Source: Comamonadaceae bacterium
GTDB taxonomy: Bacteria; Pseudomonadota; Gammaproteobacteria; Burkholderiales; Burkholderiaceae_C
Length of the DNA: 64,000 bases
Assembly: GCA_027485235.1 (NCBI GenBank)
Contig: JAIXRJ010000042.1
Coordinates: 17,806 to 81,805, forward strand
Direction of reading: 5' to 3'
Shown here: positions 53,207-62,730 of the stretch, in pieces
Layout of the letters: each line of letters starts with the position of its first letter
Numbering within the stretch: the stretch's first letter is position 1
Notes under the pieces: model-generated
What the model saw: only the letters and a program-made list of their open reading frames with translations
What the model was told of the DNA's origin: nothing
Database searches by the model: none
Made by a program: the position numbers and the translations under genes

Positions 53207-53728
53207 TCAACCACGAGACGGCATCAAACTGCCGGCCAGCGCAAACACCGAGTTGGGTGCGGTGATTTTCATGGTGCTTTTGGGCTTGGCAAAGACGCCG
53301 CGTTTGACCGTGGTTTGCGGCGCGGCTTCGACTGCAACGCCTTTGGCGCGCTGCTCGGACACGAGTTGGCGAAGGCTGATCGATTTGAGGTGACTCAGCA
53401 TTTTTTCATTCAGGCTCGCCCACAGTTCGCTGCTCATCCAACCGCCTTCAGCGGCCGATTCTTCTTCTGATGGTGCATCCACCGCGCCAACGATGTCGGC
53501 CATGGTGATTTTCTCGGCGCTGCGTGCCAGGGAATAACCGCCGCCGGGGCCGCGGGTGCTTTCCACCAAGGCTTGCTGTCGCAATTTGCTGAACAGCTGC
53601 TCCAAGTAGGACAGCGAAATCTGGTGTCGAACGCTGATGGCGGCCAAGGACACCGGACCGCGGTCTTCGCGCAATGCAACGTCAATCATCGCCGTGACGG
53701 CAAATCGGCTTTTGGTGCTCAAACGCAT
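53207..53728 (-). CDS. Rrf2/IscR-like regulator lacking cluster cysteines
   Basis: A 173-residue Rrf2 protein. The winged helix is very close to IscR: MRLSTKSRFAVTAMIDVALR, then ISLSYLEQLFSKLRQQALV and STRGPGGGYSLAR. The following region keeps IscR's ALW-like helix (SELWASLNEKMLSHLKSISL, LRQLVSEQ), but where IscR has three cysteines in about 15 residues, this protein has an acidic sequence (SEEESAAEGGW) with no cysteine; there is no Cys in the whole protein. It therefore should not bind a [2Fe-2S] cluster. No isc genes are near. It may regulate the nearby cysteine synthase constitutively or by another signal. Confidence 0.9.
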   Translation of the reverse strand: MRLSTKSRFAVTAMIDVALREDRGPVSLAAISVRHQISLSYLEQLFSKLRQQALVESTRGPGGGYSLARSAEKITMADIVGAVDAPSEEESAAEGGWMSSELWASLNEKMLSHLKSISLRQLVSEQRAKGVAVEAAPQTTVKRGVFAKPKSTMKITAPNSVFALAGSLMPSRG

Positions 53729-53894
53729 GGGGTGCTCCTTTTAACGTTCATGAAGACCGGTTGAGGCCTTCAAGATTTCTGGTGGCTTGGTTTTAATCAG
53801 TCTCCAGACGGCCATTTTCACAGACTGATTGCATAAATTGGGATTGCCCGTGGTATTTCAAGGGTAAATCCTGTGTATTTTTGTCGGAAATCAA

Positions 53895-54602
53895 TCAGAA
53901 GCGTTCTTGGCTTTGCAGCTGCCGCCATTGGCCGGGCTCCAGCGGGGCCAAACCCGTGCGGCCCACACGCTGGCGACGCAGGTCTTGCAGCGGGCATTGT
54001 TCGTCCAGCCAGCGGCCCAAATCCAGCCCGTCGATGTCTTTGCCCGCGATGCGCAGCACCGTGAGTTGGTCGGTTTGGCGGTTGATGCTGGCGCGGATGC
54101 CCGGGCCGTTCAAGGCCTTGATCAGGCCGCCTGGCACCTCGCCGCCCACGGTGGCCATCCATTCTTGCTCCATCGGGCTGCGGCGGTCTTCCAGGTGGCG
54201 CAGCACGGCCACGTCGTCTGTGAAGATGCACAGACCGCTGGCGGGTTTGGCCAGTGGCAGGGGCATTTGCATTTTGGCCAGGCGTTCAGGCCCCCAAATG
54301 CCGGGCTGGGGGGCTTTGAGGCCCACGGTGTCTTGCAGCCAGGCCAGGTTGGCCACCCGGTGGGAGGGCTTGAAGAGCACCAAGGTCATGGGGGCCAGTG
54401 CGGCCATCGAGACCAAGCGGTTGACCTGCACGGCCTGCTCGGGGCGCACGCGCCGGGCCGGGTCGGTGACCACTTTGCCCGCCACTTGCACGCCCCCGGC
54501 TACGACCAAGGCTTCGGCTTCGCGGCGCGAGCAGTGTTGCTCGGCAGCCACGCGTTTGGCCAGGCGTATGCCTTCATCAGAAGAAATCATCCATGCTTTC
54601 AA
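53895..54602 (-). CDS. RluF/RsuA-type pseudouridine-synthase homologue, catalytic Asp missing
   Basis: A 235-residue protein with an N-terminal S4 RNA-binding domain (RLAKRVAAEQHCSRREAEAL near 13-32, then VAGGVQVAGKVV) and a RluF-like core. The family's GRLDxxxxGL catalytic loop is here PLAKPASGL followed by CIFTDD (near 122-136), so the catalytic aspartate is replaced by alanine and the arginine is missing. The late GxNRQIRRM segment reads INRQTDQLTVLRIAG, also altered. It is shorter than the usual RluF (about 290). It could be a non-catalytic RNA-binding paralogue. The assignment to the family is sure, the activity doubtful. Confidence 0.85.
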   Translation of the reverse strand: MKAWMISSDEGIRLAKRVAAEQHCSRREAEALVVAGGVQVAGKVVTDPARRVRPEQAVQVNRLVSMAALAPMTLVLFKPSHRVANLAWLQDTVGLKAPQPGIWGPERLAKMQMPLPLAKPASGLCIFTDDVAVLRHLEDRRSPMEQEWMATVGGEVPGGLIKALNGPGIRASINRQTDQLTVLRIAGKDIDGLDLGRWLDEQCPLQDLRRQRVGRTGLAPLEPGQWRQLQSQERF

Positions 54603-54618
54603 AAATGCTCAAAGCGAA

Positions 54619-56265
54619 TCAAGACAGGGTTTGCTCGCGGATGTGGTCCACATGCGCTTGCAGGGAACGCGCCGCCACGGGCCACAAGCGGGGCGGCACG
54701 TCGTCATAGGCTTTTTCCACCCACTCTTGCAGGCTGCCTTGGGGCAGGGCCTGCATGGCGGCGGCGATTTTGGCCTCGCGCTTCAAGCGGTGGGCCTTCA
54801 GGTGCGTGATGGCTTGGTGGGCAAAGCCCAACACATGGCCGTGCGCGGGCAAGATGAATTCGATGCCACCGGCCACGCAGGCCGCAGCCAGTTTGTCCAG
54901 TGAGTCCAGATAGTCGCCCATGTGGCCGTCGGGCGGGTCGATCACGGTGGTGCTGCCGTTGAGCACATGGTCACCCGAGAACAGCAGGCCGTCTTCTTCG
55001 AGTACCAGGCAAAGGTGGTTGGCCGCGTGGCCGGGGGTGTGCACCACACGCAGGGTGTGGGTGATCGCGCCGTCTACGCCAACGCCTTGCAGCACCAGTT
55101 TTTCACCGTCGGCCAACTCACGCTCAGGTGTAAAGCGGCTGTTCGCGCGGGAGGTTGGTTGGGAGGCCAAGCCCAGGATGGGGGGCTTGTTCGTGCACAG
55201 CGCCTGCAGGGGGGCGGCGCCGGGCGAATGGTCCGGGTGCGAGTGGGTGCACACAATCGCTTTGATTTGCCCACCAGCGGCACGCCAGATGCGTTGCAGG
55301 TGGTGGTCGTCGGCCGGGCCGGGGTCGATGGCGATGTAGCCGGTGTTCGGGTCGCCCACCAAATAGCTGTTGGTGCCGGGGCCGGTCATCACGCTGGGGT
55401 TGGGGGCGGTGAGGCGCTGCACGTTTTGGAGCAGGGACACCGGCTGGTCGGTTTTCCAGTCCAGGTGGTGGTGGATTTGCCCGTCGGGCGTGACCAGGGC
55501 CAACTCGCCAAACGGGGCTTCGTGCTCCATGTAGCGCGCTTCGTTGCCCGCCAACCAGCCCGCGCGGGGACAGCTGGTCCACAGCGGCTCGTCATTCACG
55601 GCGCAGGCCTGCAACACCGCGTATACGCTGGCAAAGGCTTTGAGGCGCTCCAGTGTGCGGATGGTCGGGTAGACCATGAAAAAATCACCCGCTTCGTGGC
55701 GGTTCAGCGCATCTTGTGGGCGCACCCAGACGGGCTCGAACTGCTCGGATTCGTCGGCCACCGGGGTTTGGCCTTCAGGCATACGGGCCACCAAAAAGGG
55801 CACATCAAAGCGGCGCGGCAGGTCGCGGTCGGTGATCCAGTGGGCCAGCACGAAGACCTGCTCGGCGGCCAGCGTGAGGCCCTGAGCCTCGCATTGGGCC
55901 GCAAAAGGGGCTTTTCGGTCGATGTGGGCAATGTCTTGGTTGTCTGCCCAGCGCCCATCCGCGTGTCGGGCGAACAAAATGCCCAGCTCTTCAAAGCTTT
56001 CGCGTATGGCGGCGATGGCTTGTGTCAGGTGCAAGTCGCTTTGTTTGGGGCGGCGCTGTGCCAAGCTGTGCGCTTGCGCGTCGGCGGCATCGATGCCGCC
56101 ACCGGGGAACACATAGGCACCGGGTGCAAAGCTGGCCGTCATGGAGCGACGGGTCATCAGCACTTCGATGCCTTGTGGTCCGTCACGCAGCAGCAGCACG
56201 GTGGCGGCAGGGCGCAGGGGCGCGGGTTCACGTTGGGGGTAAAGGAGTTGGGATGTGCGTGCCAT
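54619..56265 (-). CDS. Nudix--metallo-beta-lactamase fusion protein
   Basis: A 548-residue protein joining two domains. Residues about 20-230 are Nudix-like ([13 protein letters not shown], then the REsfEELG helix in [20 protein letters not shown] near 84-103). Residues about 280-480 are an MBL-fold hydrolase of the LACTB2 type with THSHPDHS (metal motif near 351), TPGHAANH near 425, FSGDHVLNG near 446 and a late LPAHGH near 484. The fusion may cleave a nucleotide or CoA-type substrate in two steps; the exact reaction is unknown. It starts 50 bases from the divergent dapF and ends 16 bases before the pseudouridine-synthase-like gene. Confidence 0.9.
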   Translation of the reverse strand: MARTSQLLYPQREPAPLRPAATVLLLRDGPQGIEVLMTRRSMTASFAPGAYVFPGGGIDAADAQAHSLAQRRPKQSDLHLTQAIAAIRESFEELGILFARHADGRWADNQDIAHIDRKAPFAAQCEAQGLTLAAEQVFVLAHWITDRDLPRRFDVPFLVARMPEGQTPVADESEQFEPVWVRPQDALNRHEAGDFFMVYPTIRTLERLKAFASVYAVLQACAVNDEPLWTSCPRAGWLAGNEARYMEHEAPFGELALVTPDGQIHHHLDWKTDQPVSLLQNVQRLTAPNPSVMTGPGTNSYLVGDPNTGYIAIDPGPADDHHLQRIWRAAGGQIKAIVCTHSHPDHSPGAAPLQALCTNKPPILGLASQPTSRANSRFTPERELADGEKLVLQGVGVDGAITHTLRVVHTPGHAANHLCLVLEEDGLLFSGDHVLNGSTTVIDPPDGHMGDYLDSLDKLAAACVAGGIEFILPAHGHVLGFAHQAITHLKAHRLKREAKIAAAMQALPQGSLQEWVEKAYDDVPPRLWPVAARSLQAHVDHIREQTLS

Positions 56266-56315
56266 GCCCCATTATCAGGCGGCTTGCGCCACATCTCCGG
56301 GCCATAATCGTTGCC

Positions 56316-57188
56316 ATGCACATCCGCTTCACCAAGATGCAAGGGGCCGGCAACGATTTTGTCGTGCTCGATGAAACGCGTGGCCGCCTGGGCCTCACCA
56401 CGGCCCAATACCGTTTTCTGGCCGATCGCCACTTCGGCGTGGGGGCCGATCAGATCCTGACCGTGCGGCCTTCACCGGCACTTGGGTTGGATTTTGAATA
56501 TGTGATCCACAACGCCGATGGCGGCGAAGTGGAGCATTGCGGCAATGGGGCCCGCTGCTTTGTGCGCTATGTGCGCGACAAGGGCCTGACCGACAAAAGC
56601 ACCGTGCGCGTGAAAGTGCAGCAAGGCGAGATTGAGCTGCGCATGAACACGGACGGCCGCGTCACGGTGGACATGGGCGCGCCCGTGTTTGACTGGGAAC
56701 GTGTGCCCTTCATGCCCGTGGGCCTGATCAGCGACCAAGTCAACGGCTGGCCCGTGTTCGATTTGGCGCTGGGCGAGCTGGGCATTGCGCGTGTGGGTGT
56801 GGTCTCCATGGGCAACCCGCACGCGGTGCAGCGCGTGGACGATGTAGACACTTTCCCGGTGCTGGCCCAGGGACCTCTGATTGAAAACCACCCGGCTTTC
56901 CCGAAACGGGTGAACGCGGGCTTCATGCAAATCGTCTCGCGCAGCCAGATCAAGCTGCGGGTGTTCGAGCGCGGCGCGGGCGAGACCCTGGCCTGCGGCA
57001 CGGGGGCCTGCGCGGCAGTGGTGGTGGGCATTCGCCAAGGCTGGCTGGACCCGCGTGTGGATGTGCAGACCCATGGCGGCGTGCTCAGCATTGACTGGGC
57101 GGGCCAAGCCGACAGCCCAGTGTGGATGACCGGTCCCGCGACCCCGGTGTTTGAGGGCGAAATCGACGTGCCCGACACCTTTTCCTGA
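56316..57188 (+). CDS. dapF: Diaminopimelate epimerase
   Basis: A 290-residue enzyme converting LL- to meso-diaminopimelate for lysine and peptidoglycan. The N-terminus [18 protein letters not shown] is typical, and both catalytic cysteines are present in [11 protein letters not shown] (near 73) and [10 protein letters not shown] (near 228). The C-terminus ends with the usual FEGEI segment. Length is normal (274-290). The ATG at 56316 begins the conserved region. It heads the common dapF-DUF484-xerC order, with 17 bases to the next gene. Confidence 0.96.
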   Translation: MHIRFTKMQGAGNDFVVLDETRGRLGLTTAQYRFLADRHFGVGADQILTVRPSPALGLDFEYVIHNADGGEVEHCGNGARCFVRYVRDKGLTDKSTVRVKVQQGEIELRMNTDGRVTVDMGAPVFDWERVPFMPVGLISDQVNGWPVFDLALGELGIARVGVVSMGNPHAVQRVDDVDTFPVLAQGPLIENHPAFPKRVNAGFMQIVSRSQIKLRVFERGAGETLACGTGACAAVVVGIRQGWLDPRVDVQTHGGVLSIDWAGQADSPVWMTGPATPVFEGEIDVPDTFS

Positions 57189-57205
57189 TTTTCTGGAGCC
57201 CCAAC

Positions 57206-57886
57206 ATGAGCAAGCCTGAACCGATGAGCCCGATCACCGAAGACGACATCGCCGATTACCTGGTGAATACCCCCGATTTTTTTGAGCGACATGCTTCGCT
57301 TTTGGCCACGGTTCAGCTGACGCACCCCCAAAACCACCGCGCCGTGGGCTTGCAAGAGCGCCAGGCCCAGATGTTGCGCGACAAGATCAAAGGGCTTGAG
57401 CACCGCATCATGGACATGATCCGGCACGGCAACGAGAACATGATCCTGACCGACAAGCTGCACCGCTGGTCCTGCGACTTGCTGGTGGCGCAGCCCGAGT
57501 ATTTGGCCGAATCGGCGATGGAGAACATCCGTGAGCTCTTCCAGGTGCCACAGCTCGCTTTGCGTTTGTGGTCTTTGGACGAGGCCCACAGCCATGCGGG
57601 CTACGCCCAAGGCGTGACCGAAGCGGTCAAAGAATTGACCACCTCATTGGACACCCCCTATGTGGGACCGAACACCGGCTACGAAGCGGTGCAGTGGCTG
57701 CCCGAGCCGACCCAGGCCGCTTCACTGGCATTGCTGGCTTTGCGTGCAGCGCCCGGCCAGCCACCATTTGGTTTGTTGGTGCTGGCCTCGCCCGATGCCC
57801 AACGTTTCAACAGCCAGATGGGCACCGATCTGCTGGAGCGCCTGGCGGAACTGGCTGGCGCCGCCCTCTCGGTTTTGCGCGACTGA
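57206..57886 (+). CDS. DUF484 (GAF-like) protein
   Basis: A 226-residue protein that begins with the DUF484 start TEDDIADYLVNTPDFFERHA near 11-30 and has a helical linker (LQERQAQMLRDKIKGLEHR near 48) before a GAF-like domain (about 90-225). Its place between dapF and xerC is the classical one in gamma- and betaproteobacteria, suggesting a link to division or recombination; no biochemical function is known. The start is preceded by CTGGAG 7 bases upstream. Confidence 0.92.
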   Translation: MSKPEPMSPITEDDIADYLVNTPDFFERHASLLATVQLTHPQNHRAVGLQERQAQMLRDKIKGLEHRIMDMIRHGNENMILTDKLHRWSCDLLVAQPEYLAESAMENIRELFQVPQLALRLWSLDEAHSHAGYAQGVTEAVKELTTSLDTPYVGPNTGYEAVQWLPEPTQAASLALLALRAAPGQPPFGLLVLASPDAQRFNSQMGTDLLERLAELAGAALSVLRD

Positions 57887-57901
57887 CCTGATGGCCAGCG
57901 C

Positions 57902-58903
57902 ATGACGGAGCAGACGCAAGATTTGTCAACGGTGGTGGGCGAAATGGACCCGATGGTCAACCGCTACCTTGACCACGTTCGTTTTGGAAAGCGTCTGGCC
58001 GAGCGGACCTGCACCCTGTATCGGCTGGACTTGATCCGACTGGCCGACATGGCAGGGGTATCCCAAGTGGCTTTGTTGCAAGTGCAAACCGGTCACATTC
58101 GCCGTTGGGTGGCACAGATGCACAGTGCCGGTCGCAGCGGTCGGGGCATCGCCCTGATCTTGTCGGGCTGGCGCGGTTTTTACACATGGCTCGGGCGCGA
58201 AGGGCTGATCGGCCACAACCCTGTGGTCGATGTGCGTGCGCCTCGGGTGGCCAAGCCTTTGCCCAAAGCTTTGGGTGTGGACGAGGCCGTGCAATTGGCC
58301 GATCACGAAGAAAACGGTGACGATCCTTGGTTGGAGGCGCGCGACGCGGCCATGGTCGAGTTGCTTTACGGCTGTGGCTTGCGGGTGGCCGAGTTGACGG
58401 GTCTGGATGTGATGCCCAGTGCCGATGCCAGTCGTGCCGGACGGGGCTGGATCGATGTGCAAAACGCCGAAGTGCAGGTGCAGGGCAAAGGGGGCAAACG
58501 CCGCAGCGTGCCGCTGGGGGGCGCCGCCATCCAGGCGCTGGCCCATTGGTTGGGGGTGCGCTCGCAGTTGCCGGGCATGTTGACGCAGGCCACGGCGGGC
58601 GCATCGCCTGCATCGCTGGCGCTGTTTCCGGGGCGGTATGGCACCCGTTTGACCGCACGCTCGGTGGCGCAACGCCTCAAGCGCCGCAGTCTGCTGGCGG
58701 GCTTGGCCACGCCGGTGCACCCGCACATGCTGCGCCACTCTTTTGCCAGCCATGTGCTGCAGTCCAGTGGCGACTTGCGCGCCGTGCAAGAGTTGCTGGG
58801 CCACGCCAGCATCACCACCACGCAGGTCTACACCCGGCTGGACTTTCAGCATCTGGCCAAGGCCTACGACGCAGCGCATCCTCGGGCCAAGCGCAAAGGC
58901 TGA
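57902..58903 (+). CDS. xerC: Tyrosine recombinase XerC
   Basis: A 333-residue tyrosine recombinase that, with XerD, resolves chromosome dimers at dif during division. The SAM-like N-terminal domain (about 15-110) is followed by the catalytic domain with all residues: Arg in LLYGCGLRVAEL (near 158), Lys-bearing beta strand, HPHMLRHSFASH (near 271), LGHASITTT and the Tyr nucleophile in QVYTRLDF (near 312). The order dapF-DUF484-xerC supports XerC over XerD or a phage integrase. It starts 15 bases after DUF484. Confidence 0.95.
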   Translation: MTEQTQDLSTVVGEMDPMVNRYLDHVRFGKRLAERTCTLYRLDLIRLADMAGVSQVALLQVQTGHIRRWVAQMHSAGRSGRGIALILSGWRGFYTWLGREGLIGHNPVVDVRAPRVAKPLPKALGVDEAVQLADHEENGDDPWLEARDAAMVELLYGCGLRVAELTGLDVMPSADASRAGRGWIDVQNAEVQVQGKGGKRRSVPLGGAAIQALAHWLGVRSQLPGMLTQATAGASPASLALFPGRYGTRLTARSVAQRLKRRSLLAGLATPVHPHMLRHSFASHVLQSSGDLRAVQELLGHASITTTQVYTRLDFQHLAKAYDAAHPRAKRKG

Positions 58904-58934
58904 ACTTTGGTGCATGTGCCCGACAATGGGCAGC

Positions 58935-60116
58935 ATGAAAACGATTCGACTCAAAGACGGCAAGGAACGCTCCTTGCTGCGCCGCCACCCCTGGGTGTTT
59001 GACTCTGCCATTGCCAAAGGCGGGGGTGATCCTGGGGAGACGGTGCGGGTGGAATCGCACGCCGGGCAGTTTTTGGGCTGGGCATCGTTCAGCCCTTCCT
59101 CACGCATCCGGGCGCGTGTCTGGAGTTTTGACGAGGCCCAGCGCATCGACGGGGCCTTCATCGAGTCGCGCCTCGCCCTGGCCGTGGCCGCGCGCCGGTG
59201 GTTTGACATCCAAAGCGATGGCCTGCGCTTGGTGCATGGCGAGTCGGACGGTTTACCGGGCCTGATCGTTGACCGCTACGCCGACACGCTGGTGGCGCAA
59301 TTCACCAGCTGCGGCAGCGAGCGCTTCAAAGAGGCGATTGCCGATGCCCTGCTCAAACTCACGGGCCTCACGCGTTTGTACGAACGGTCCGACGCCAATG
59401 TGCGCAGCCTCGAAGGCCTGCCCGAAGTGACCGGCTGGCTGCGCGGCGAGGGGGCGACCGAGATCACCATCCGTGAACACGATTGGCAGTTGACGCTGGA
59501 CATCGCCACGGGCCACAAAACCGGCTTTTATCTGGACCAGCGCGACAGCCGCCAGCGCTTTGCCCAGCACACGCGCCACCGCCAGTTTGGCAAGGTGCTC
59601 AACTGCTATTGCTATACCGGTGGCTTCACCGTGGCGGCGCTGGCCGGTGGGGCAGGGCATGTCACGTCCATCGATTCTTCAGCCCCAGCGCTTGAGCGCG
59701 CCCGCGCCCATGTGCGCCTGAACGGCTTTGACGATTCTCGCGCCACCTTCATGGACGCCGACGTGAACGCCAGTCTGCGCGCCTTCATCGAGGCGGGCGA
59801 GACTTTTGACGCCATCGTGCTCGATCCACCCAAGTTTGCGCCCACGGCTGCCCATGCCGAGCGTGCGGCCCGCGCCTACAAGGACATCAACCGGCTGGCT
59901 TTCAAGCTGTTGGCGCCCGGCGGTGAGTTGTTCACCTACTCCTGCTCGGGTGGCATCAGCGCCGACCTGTTCCACAAAATCGTGGCCTCAGCCGGGACCG
60001 ATGCGGGTGTGGACGGCTACATCAGCGAACGCCTGCAAGGCGCGCCAGACCACCCGATGACGGTCAACTTTCCAGAAGGGGAGTATTTGAAGGGTCTGGT
60101 GGTGGTGCGCAAGTGA
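58935..60116 (+). CDS. rlmI: Class I rRNA cytosine methyltransferase RlmI-type
   Basis: A 393-residue PUA-methyltransferase. The N-terminal PUA domain (KTIRLKDGKERSLLRRHPWV at 2-21) is followed by an EEHD-like linker and the SAM-binding core LNCYCYTGGFTVAALAGGAG near 219-238, and by DAIVLDPPKFAP near 291 and TYSCSGGISADLF near 334. E. coli RlmI makes m5C at 23S position 1962, with the catalytic Cys in the SCSG motif seen here. The start at 58935 is chosen because the PUA domain begins there; an ATG nine bases earlier is possible. It follows xerC by 31 bases. Confidence 0.93.
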   Translation: MKTIRLKDGKERSLLRRHPWVFDSAIAKGGGDPGETVRVESHAGQFLGWASFSPSSRIRARVWSFDEAQRIDGAFIESRLALAVAARRWFDIQSDGLRLVHGESDGLPGLIVDRYADTLVAQFTSCGSERFKEAIADALLKLTGLTRLYERSDANVRSLEGLPEVTGWLRGEGATEITIREHDWQLTLDIATGHKTGFYLDQRDSRQRFAQHTRHRQFGKVLNCYCYTGGFTVAALAGGAGHVTSIDSSAPALERARAHVRLNGFDDSRATFMDADVNASLRAFIEAGETFDAIVLDPPKFAPTAAHAERAARAYKDINRLAFKLLAPGGELFTYSCSGGISADLFHKIVASAGTDAGVDGYISERLQGAPDHPMTVNFPEGEYLKGLVVVRK

Positions 60117-60192
60117 AGCCGCAGTTGGCCCGTACTGGCATTCATCGCTAAACTCCCCACCTCTTCTTGTCGACCAATTCTCGGAGCAATTC

Positions 60193-61230
60193 ATGGCACT
60201 TATTCCTGCAACCATCTTGACCGGCTTTTTGGGCTCAGGAAAAACCACCTTGCTCAAGCGCGTGTTGACGGAAGCCCACGGCCAAAAGATCGCCGTGATT
60301 GAGAACGAGTTTGGTGAGGAAAACATCGACAACGACATCTTGGTGTCGGACACCAAGGAGCAGATCATCCAGATGAGCAATGGCTGCATCTGCTGCACCA
60401 TCCGCGAAGACCTGCGGGCCACGCTGCAATTGCTGGCCGCCAAACGCCGCAAGGGACTGTTGAACTTTGAGCGCATCGTGATTGAAACCACGGGTCTGGC
60501 CGATCCCGGGCCGGTGGCCCAAACATTTTTTATGGACGACGAGATCGCTGAAACCTTTTTGCTCGATTCCATCCTGACGCTGGTGGATGCCAAACATGCG
60601 GCGCAGCAATTGAATGACCGCCAGGAAGCGCGCCGTCAGGTGGGCTTTGCTGACCAGATTTTCATCAGCAAGGCCGATCTGGTGTCGGCTGAGGATTTAG
60701 ATGCTTTGCAGCACCGCCTCAAGCACATGAACCCACGGGCCCCGCAAAAGGTGGTGCATTTTGGTGAGGTGGCTTTGAGTGAAGTCTTTGACCTCAAAGG
60801 CTTCAACCTGAACGCGAAGTTGGACATCGATCCCGAGTTCTTGAGTGAGGAGCATGACCATGTTCATGCAGAGCATTGCGACCACCCTTCGCATGAGCAG
60901 GAACACAAGCAGGGCCACCACCATCACCACGATGACGATGTCAAGAGTTTTGTGTTCAGATCCGAACGCGCTTTTGACCCGGCCAAACTGGAAGACTTTC
61001 TGGGCGCCATTGTGAACATCTATGGGCCCCGCATGTTGCGCTACAAAGGCGTGCTGAACATGCGCGGCACCGAACGCAAAGTGATTTTCCAGGGTGTTCA
61101 CCAGCTCATGGGCAGCGATTTGGGCCCTCCATGGACCGAGGGCGAGGTCAAAATGAGCAAAATGGTCTTCATTGGCATCGATTTGCCCAAAGACATCTTG
61201 TTGCAAGGGCTGGCGCAGTGCCTGGATTGA
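60193..61230 (+). CDS. COG0523 GTPase, probable zinc metallochaperone
   Basis: A 345-residue G3E-family GTPase. The P-loop GFLGSGKTT is at about 11-19, the metal-binding CxCC motif SNGCICCTIRED near 64-73, and the nucleotide-specificity motif ISKADL near 157. The linker before the CobW C-terminal domain is His-rich (EHDHVHAEHCDHPSHEQEHK near 218-237, then GHHHHHDDD), as in zinc chaperones such as ZigA/YeiR and YjiA. It probably delivers zinc (or another metal) to a client enzyme. No Zur box was identified by eye. Confidence 0.92.
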   Translation: MALIPATILTGFLGSGKTTLLKRVLTEAHGQKIAVIENEFGEENIDNDILVSDTKEQIIQMSNGCICCTIREDLRATLQLLAAKRRKGLLNFERIVIETTGLADPGPVAQTFFMDDEIAETFLLDSILTLVDAKHAAQQLNDRQEARRQVGFADQIFISKADLVSAEDLDALQHRLKHMNPRAPQKVVHFGEVALSEVFDLKGFNLNAKLDIDPEFLSEEHDHVHAEHCDHPSHEQEHKQGHHHHHDDDVKSFVFRSERAFDPAKLEDFLGAIVNIYGPRMLRYKGVLNMRGTERKVIFQGVHQLMGSDLGPPWTEGEVKMSKMVFIGIDLPKDILLQGLAQCLD

Positions 61231-61473
61231 GTCGGTTCGGCGCAGCAACAGGGGGCGCTTTTCCTTGCAAGCTGTCTTTAATCCGAGTCCTGACGTTTTT
61301 TGCCCTTTCTTGTCGCTACAATCGCCGCCCTGATGGCCCCCTCTTTTGAGGGGCAAGTGAACCCCATAAGGTCTATAACAAGGGTTTGATTTTCGATGAA
61401 CACGCTGTCAGAGAGTGCTGCATTGATCGCACTCGACACCAGCACGCCCTTGAACACGGCTAGGAGACAAGAC

Positions 61474-62709
61474 GTGAAGACCCCCAACAAACCAGTATCC
61501 AAAGTGGCCAAATCGCAGACCACGGGCAAGGCCAAGAAACCCGCAACGCAGGCCCAAAATGCGCTGCCTGTGAAAGCCAAGACGCAGACGAAAGCCCCGG
61601 ACAAAAGCAAAGCAAGCGTGAAAACCAAGGTGAAAGCCAAAACTGCACCGGTTCAAACCAAATCGCCCGTCAAATCCAAAGCACCTGCCAAGGTCAAAGC
61701 CCCGGTGGCTGTCAACAAGCGCAAGACCGCGGTCAAGGTGCCGCCCAAAGCGGTACCTGCAAAACCCTTGCCCAAAACGAAGGCCAAAGCAGTCGCGCGC
61801 GCCTTGCCTGCGAAAGCAGCCGTCCAATCAAAGACGCCCAAATCAGTGGTCAAGCCAGCCGCCAAAGCTGTGCCTGCCCCGCAAGTGACTGCGCCTTCCA
61901 AAGTGCGCGCAGTCAAAACGAAACCGACCCCCGCTGCCTCAAAAGCTGTGGTGGTGGTCAAACCCGGTCCCGCTCCCAAGGCGAAGGCTGTCCCTGCATC
62001 GGCCAAATCCATGGTCGTTGCAGTTCCTCAAGCGAAACCTATGCCCCTTACCAAAGTGGAGCCACTTGTGGCCCCCGTTGTGCCCGCACCTGCGGCCACC
62101 CCATCCGATCAGCCTGTGCGCGCCTCGCGCCCTTCGGCCCGTTTGGCCCAAATCACCGTGCCTTCCTTGCCACCTGCTGTGGCGTCTACAGCAGCCAAAT
62201 CCAGCTTCTTGCCCAGCGCACCCGCGCCGGTGAACGTGTCTTTCACCCCGATCAAAAAAGACGCCAAGCTGGCCAACAACTGGAAGACCAAGAAACTCGA
62301 TGAGCTCAGCGACGCTGAAATCATCGCCATGTCCGATGCCGAGTACATGAACAATGTGCAAATGGCTTATTTCCGCCGGAAACTGTCCCTGCTCAAGCAG
62401 GACATCTTGAACAGTGCAGGTGAGACGACAGAGCATTTGAGGGAAGACACGGTGGTGGTCCCCGACCCTGCTGACCGCGCCACCATCGAAGAAGAGCACG
62501 CATTGGAGCTGAGGACCCGTGACCGCGAGCGCAAATTGCTAAAGAAAATCGAGCAGTCCATCGTTCGCATCGATGCGGGCGATTACGGCTTTTGCGATGA
62601 GACCGGCGAGGCCATTGGCGTTGGTCGGCTGTTGGCCCGCCCGACGGCCACCTTGTCTTTGGAAGCTCAGCAACGGCGTGAACTCAAACAAAAAATGTTC
62701 GGTGATTGA
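61474..62709 (+). CDS. dksA: DksA RNA-polymerase-binding factor with histone-H1-like N-terminal extension
   Basis: A 411-residue protein. Residues about 270-411 are DksA: the coiled-coil tip segment with EEEHALELRTRDRERKLLKK and the degenerate zinc finger GDYGFCDETGEAIGVGRLLA, followed by ARPTATLSLEAQQRRE. Only one of the four zinc cysteines remains, as in most betaproteobacterial DksA. The first 260 residues are a Lys/Ala/Pro-rich low-complexity tail like histone H1 (repeated KAKAPAKVK-type units), so DNA binding is likely. I start at GTG 61474 because AGGAG lies 7 bases before it; an ATG at 61396 is the alternative. The leader holds a small CCCCTC/GAGGGG hairpin. Confidence 0.92.
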   Translation: MKTPNKPVSKVAKSQTTGKAKKPATQAQNALPVKAKTQTKAPDKSKASVKTKVKAKTAPVQTKSPVKSKAPAKVKAPVAVNKRKTAVKVPPKAVPAKPLPKTKAKAVARALPAKAAVQSKTPKSVVKPAAKAVPAPQVTAPSKVRAVKTKPTPAASKAVVVVKPGPAPKAKAVPASAKSMVVAVPQAKPMPLTKVEPLVAPVVPAPAATPSDQPVRASRPSARLAQITVPSLPPAVASTAAKSSFLPSAPAPVNVSFTPIKKDAKLANNWKTKKLDELSDAEIIAMSDAEYMNNVQMAYFRRKLSLLKQDILNSAGETTEHLREDTVVVPDPADRATIEEEHALELRTRDRERKLLKKIEQSIVRIDAGDYGFCDETGEAIGVGRLLARPTATLSLEAQQRRELKQKMFGD

Positions 62710-62730
62710 GCCGGGCCTTCTACGAGCTTC

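Noticed and set aside
61396..61473. ATG at 61396 as the dksA start
   Set aside because: The GTG at 61474 has AGGAG at an ideal 7-base spacing; the 26 extra residues have a different composition from the Lys-rich tail. It remains an alternative.
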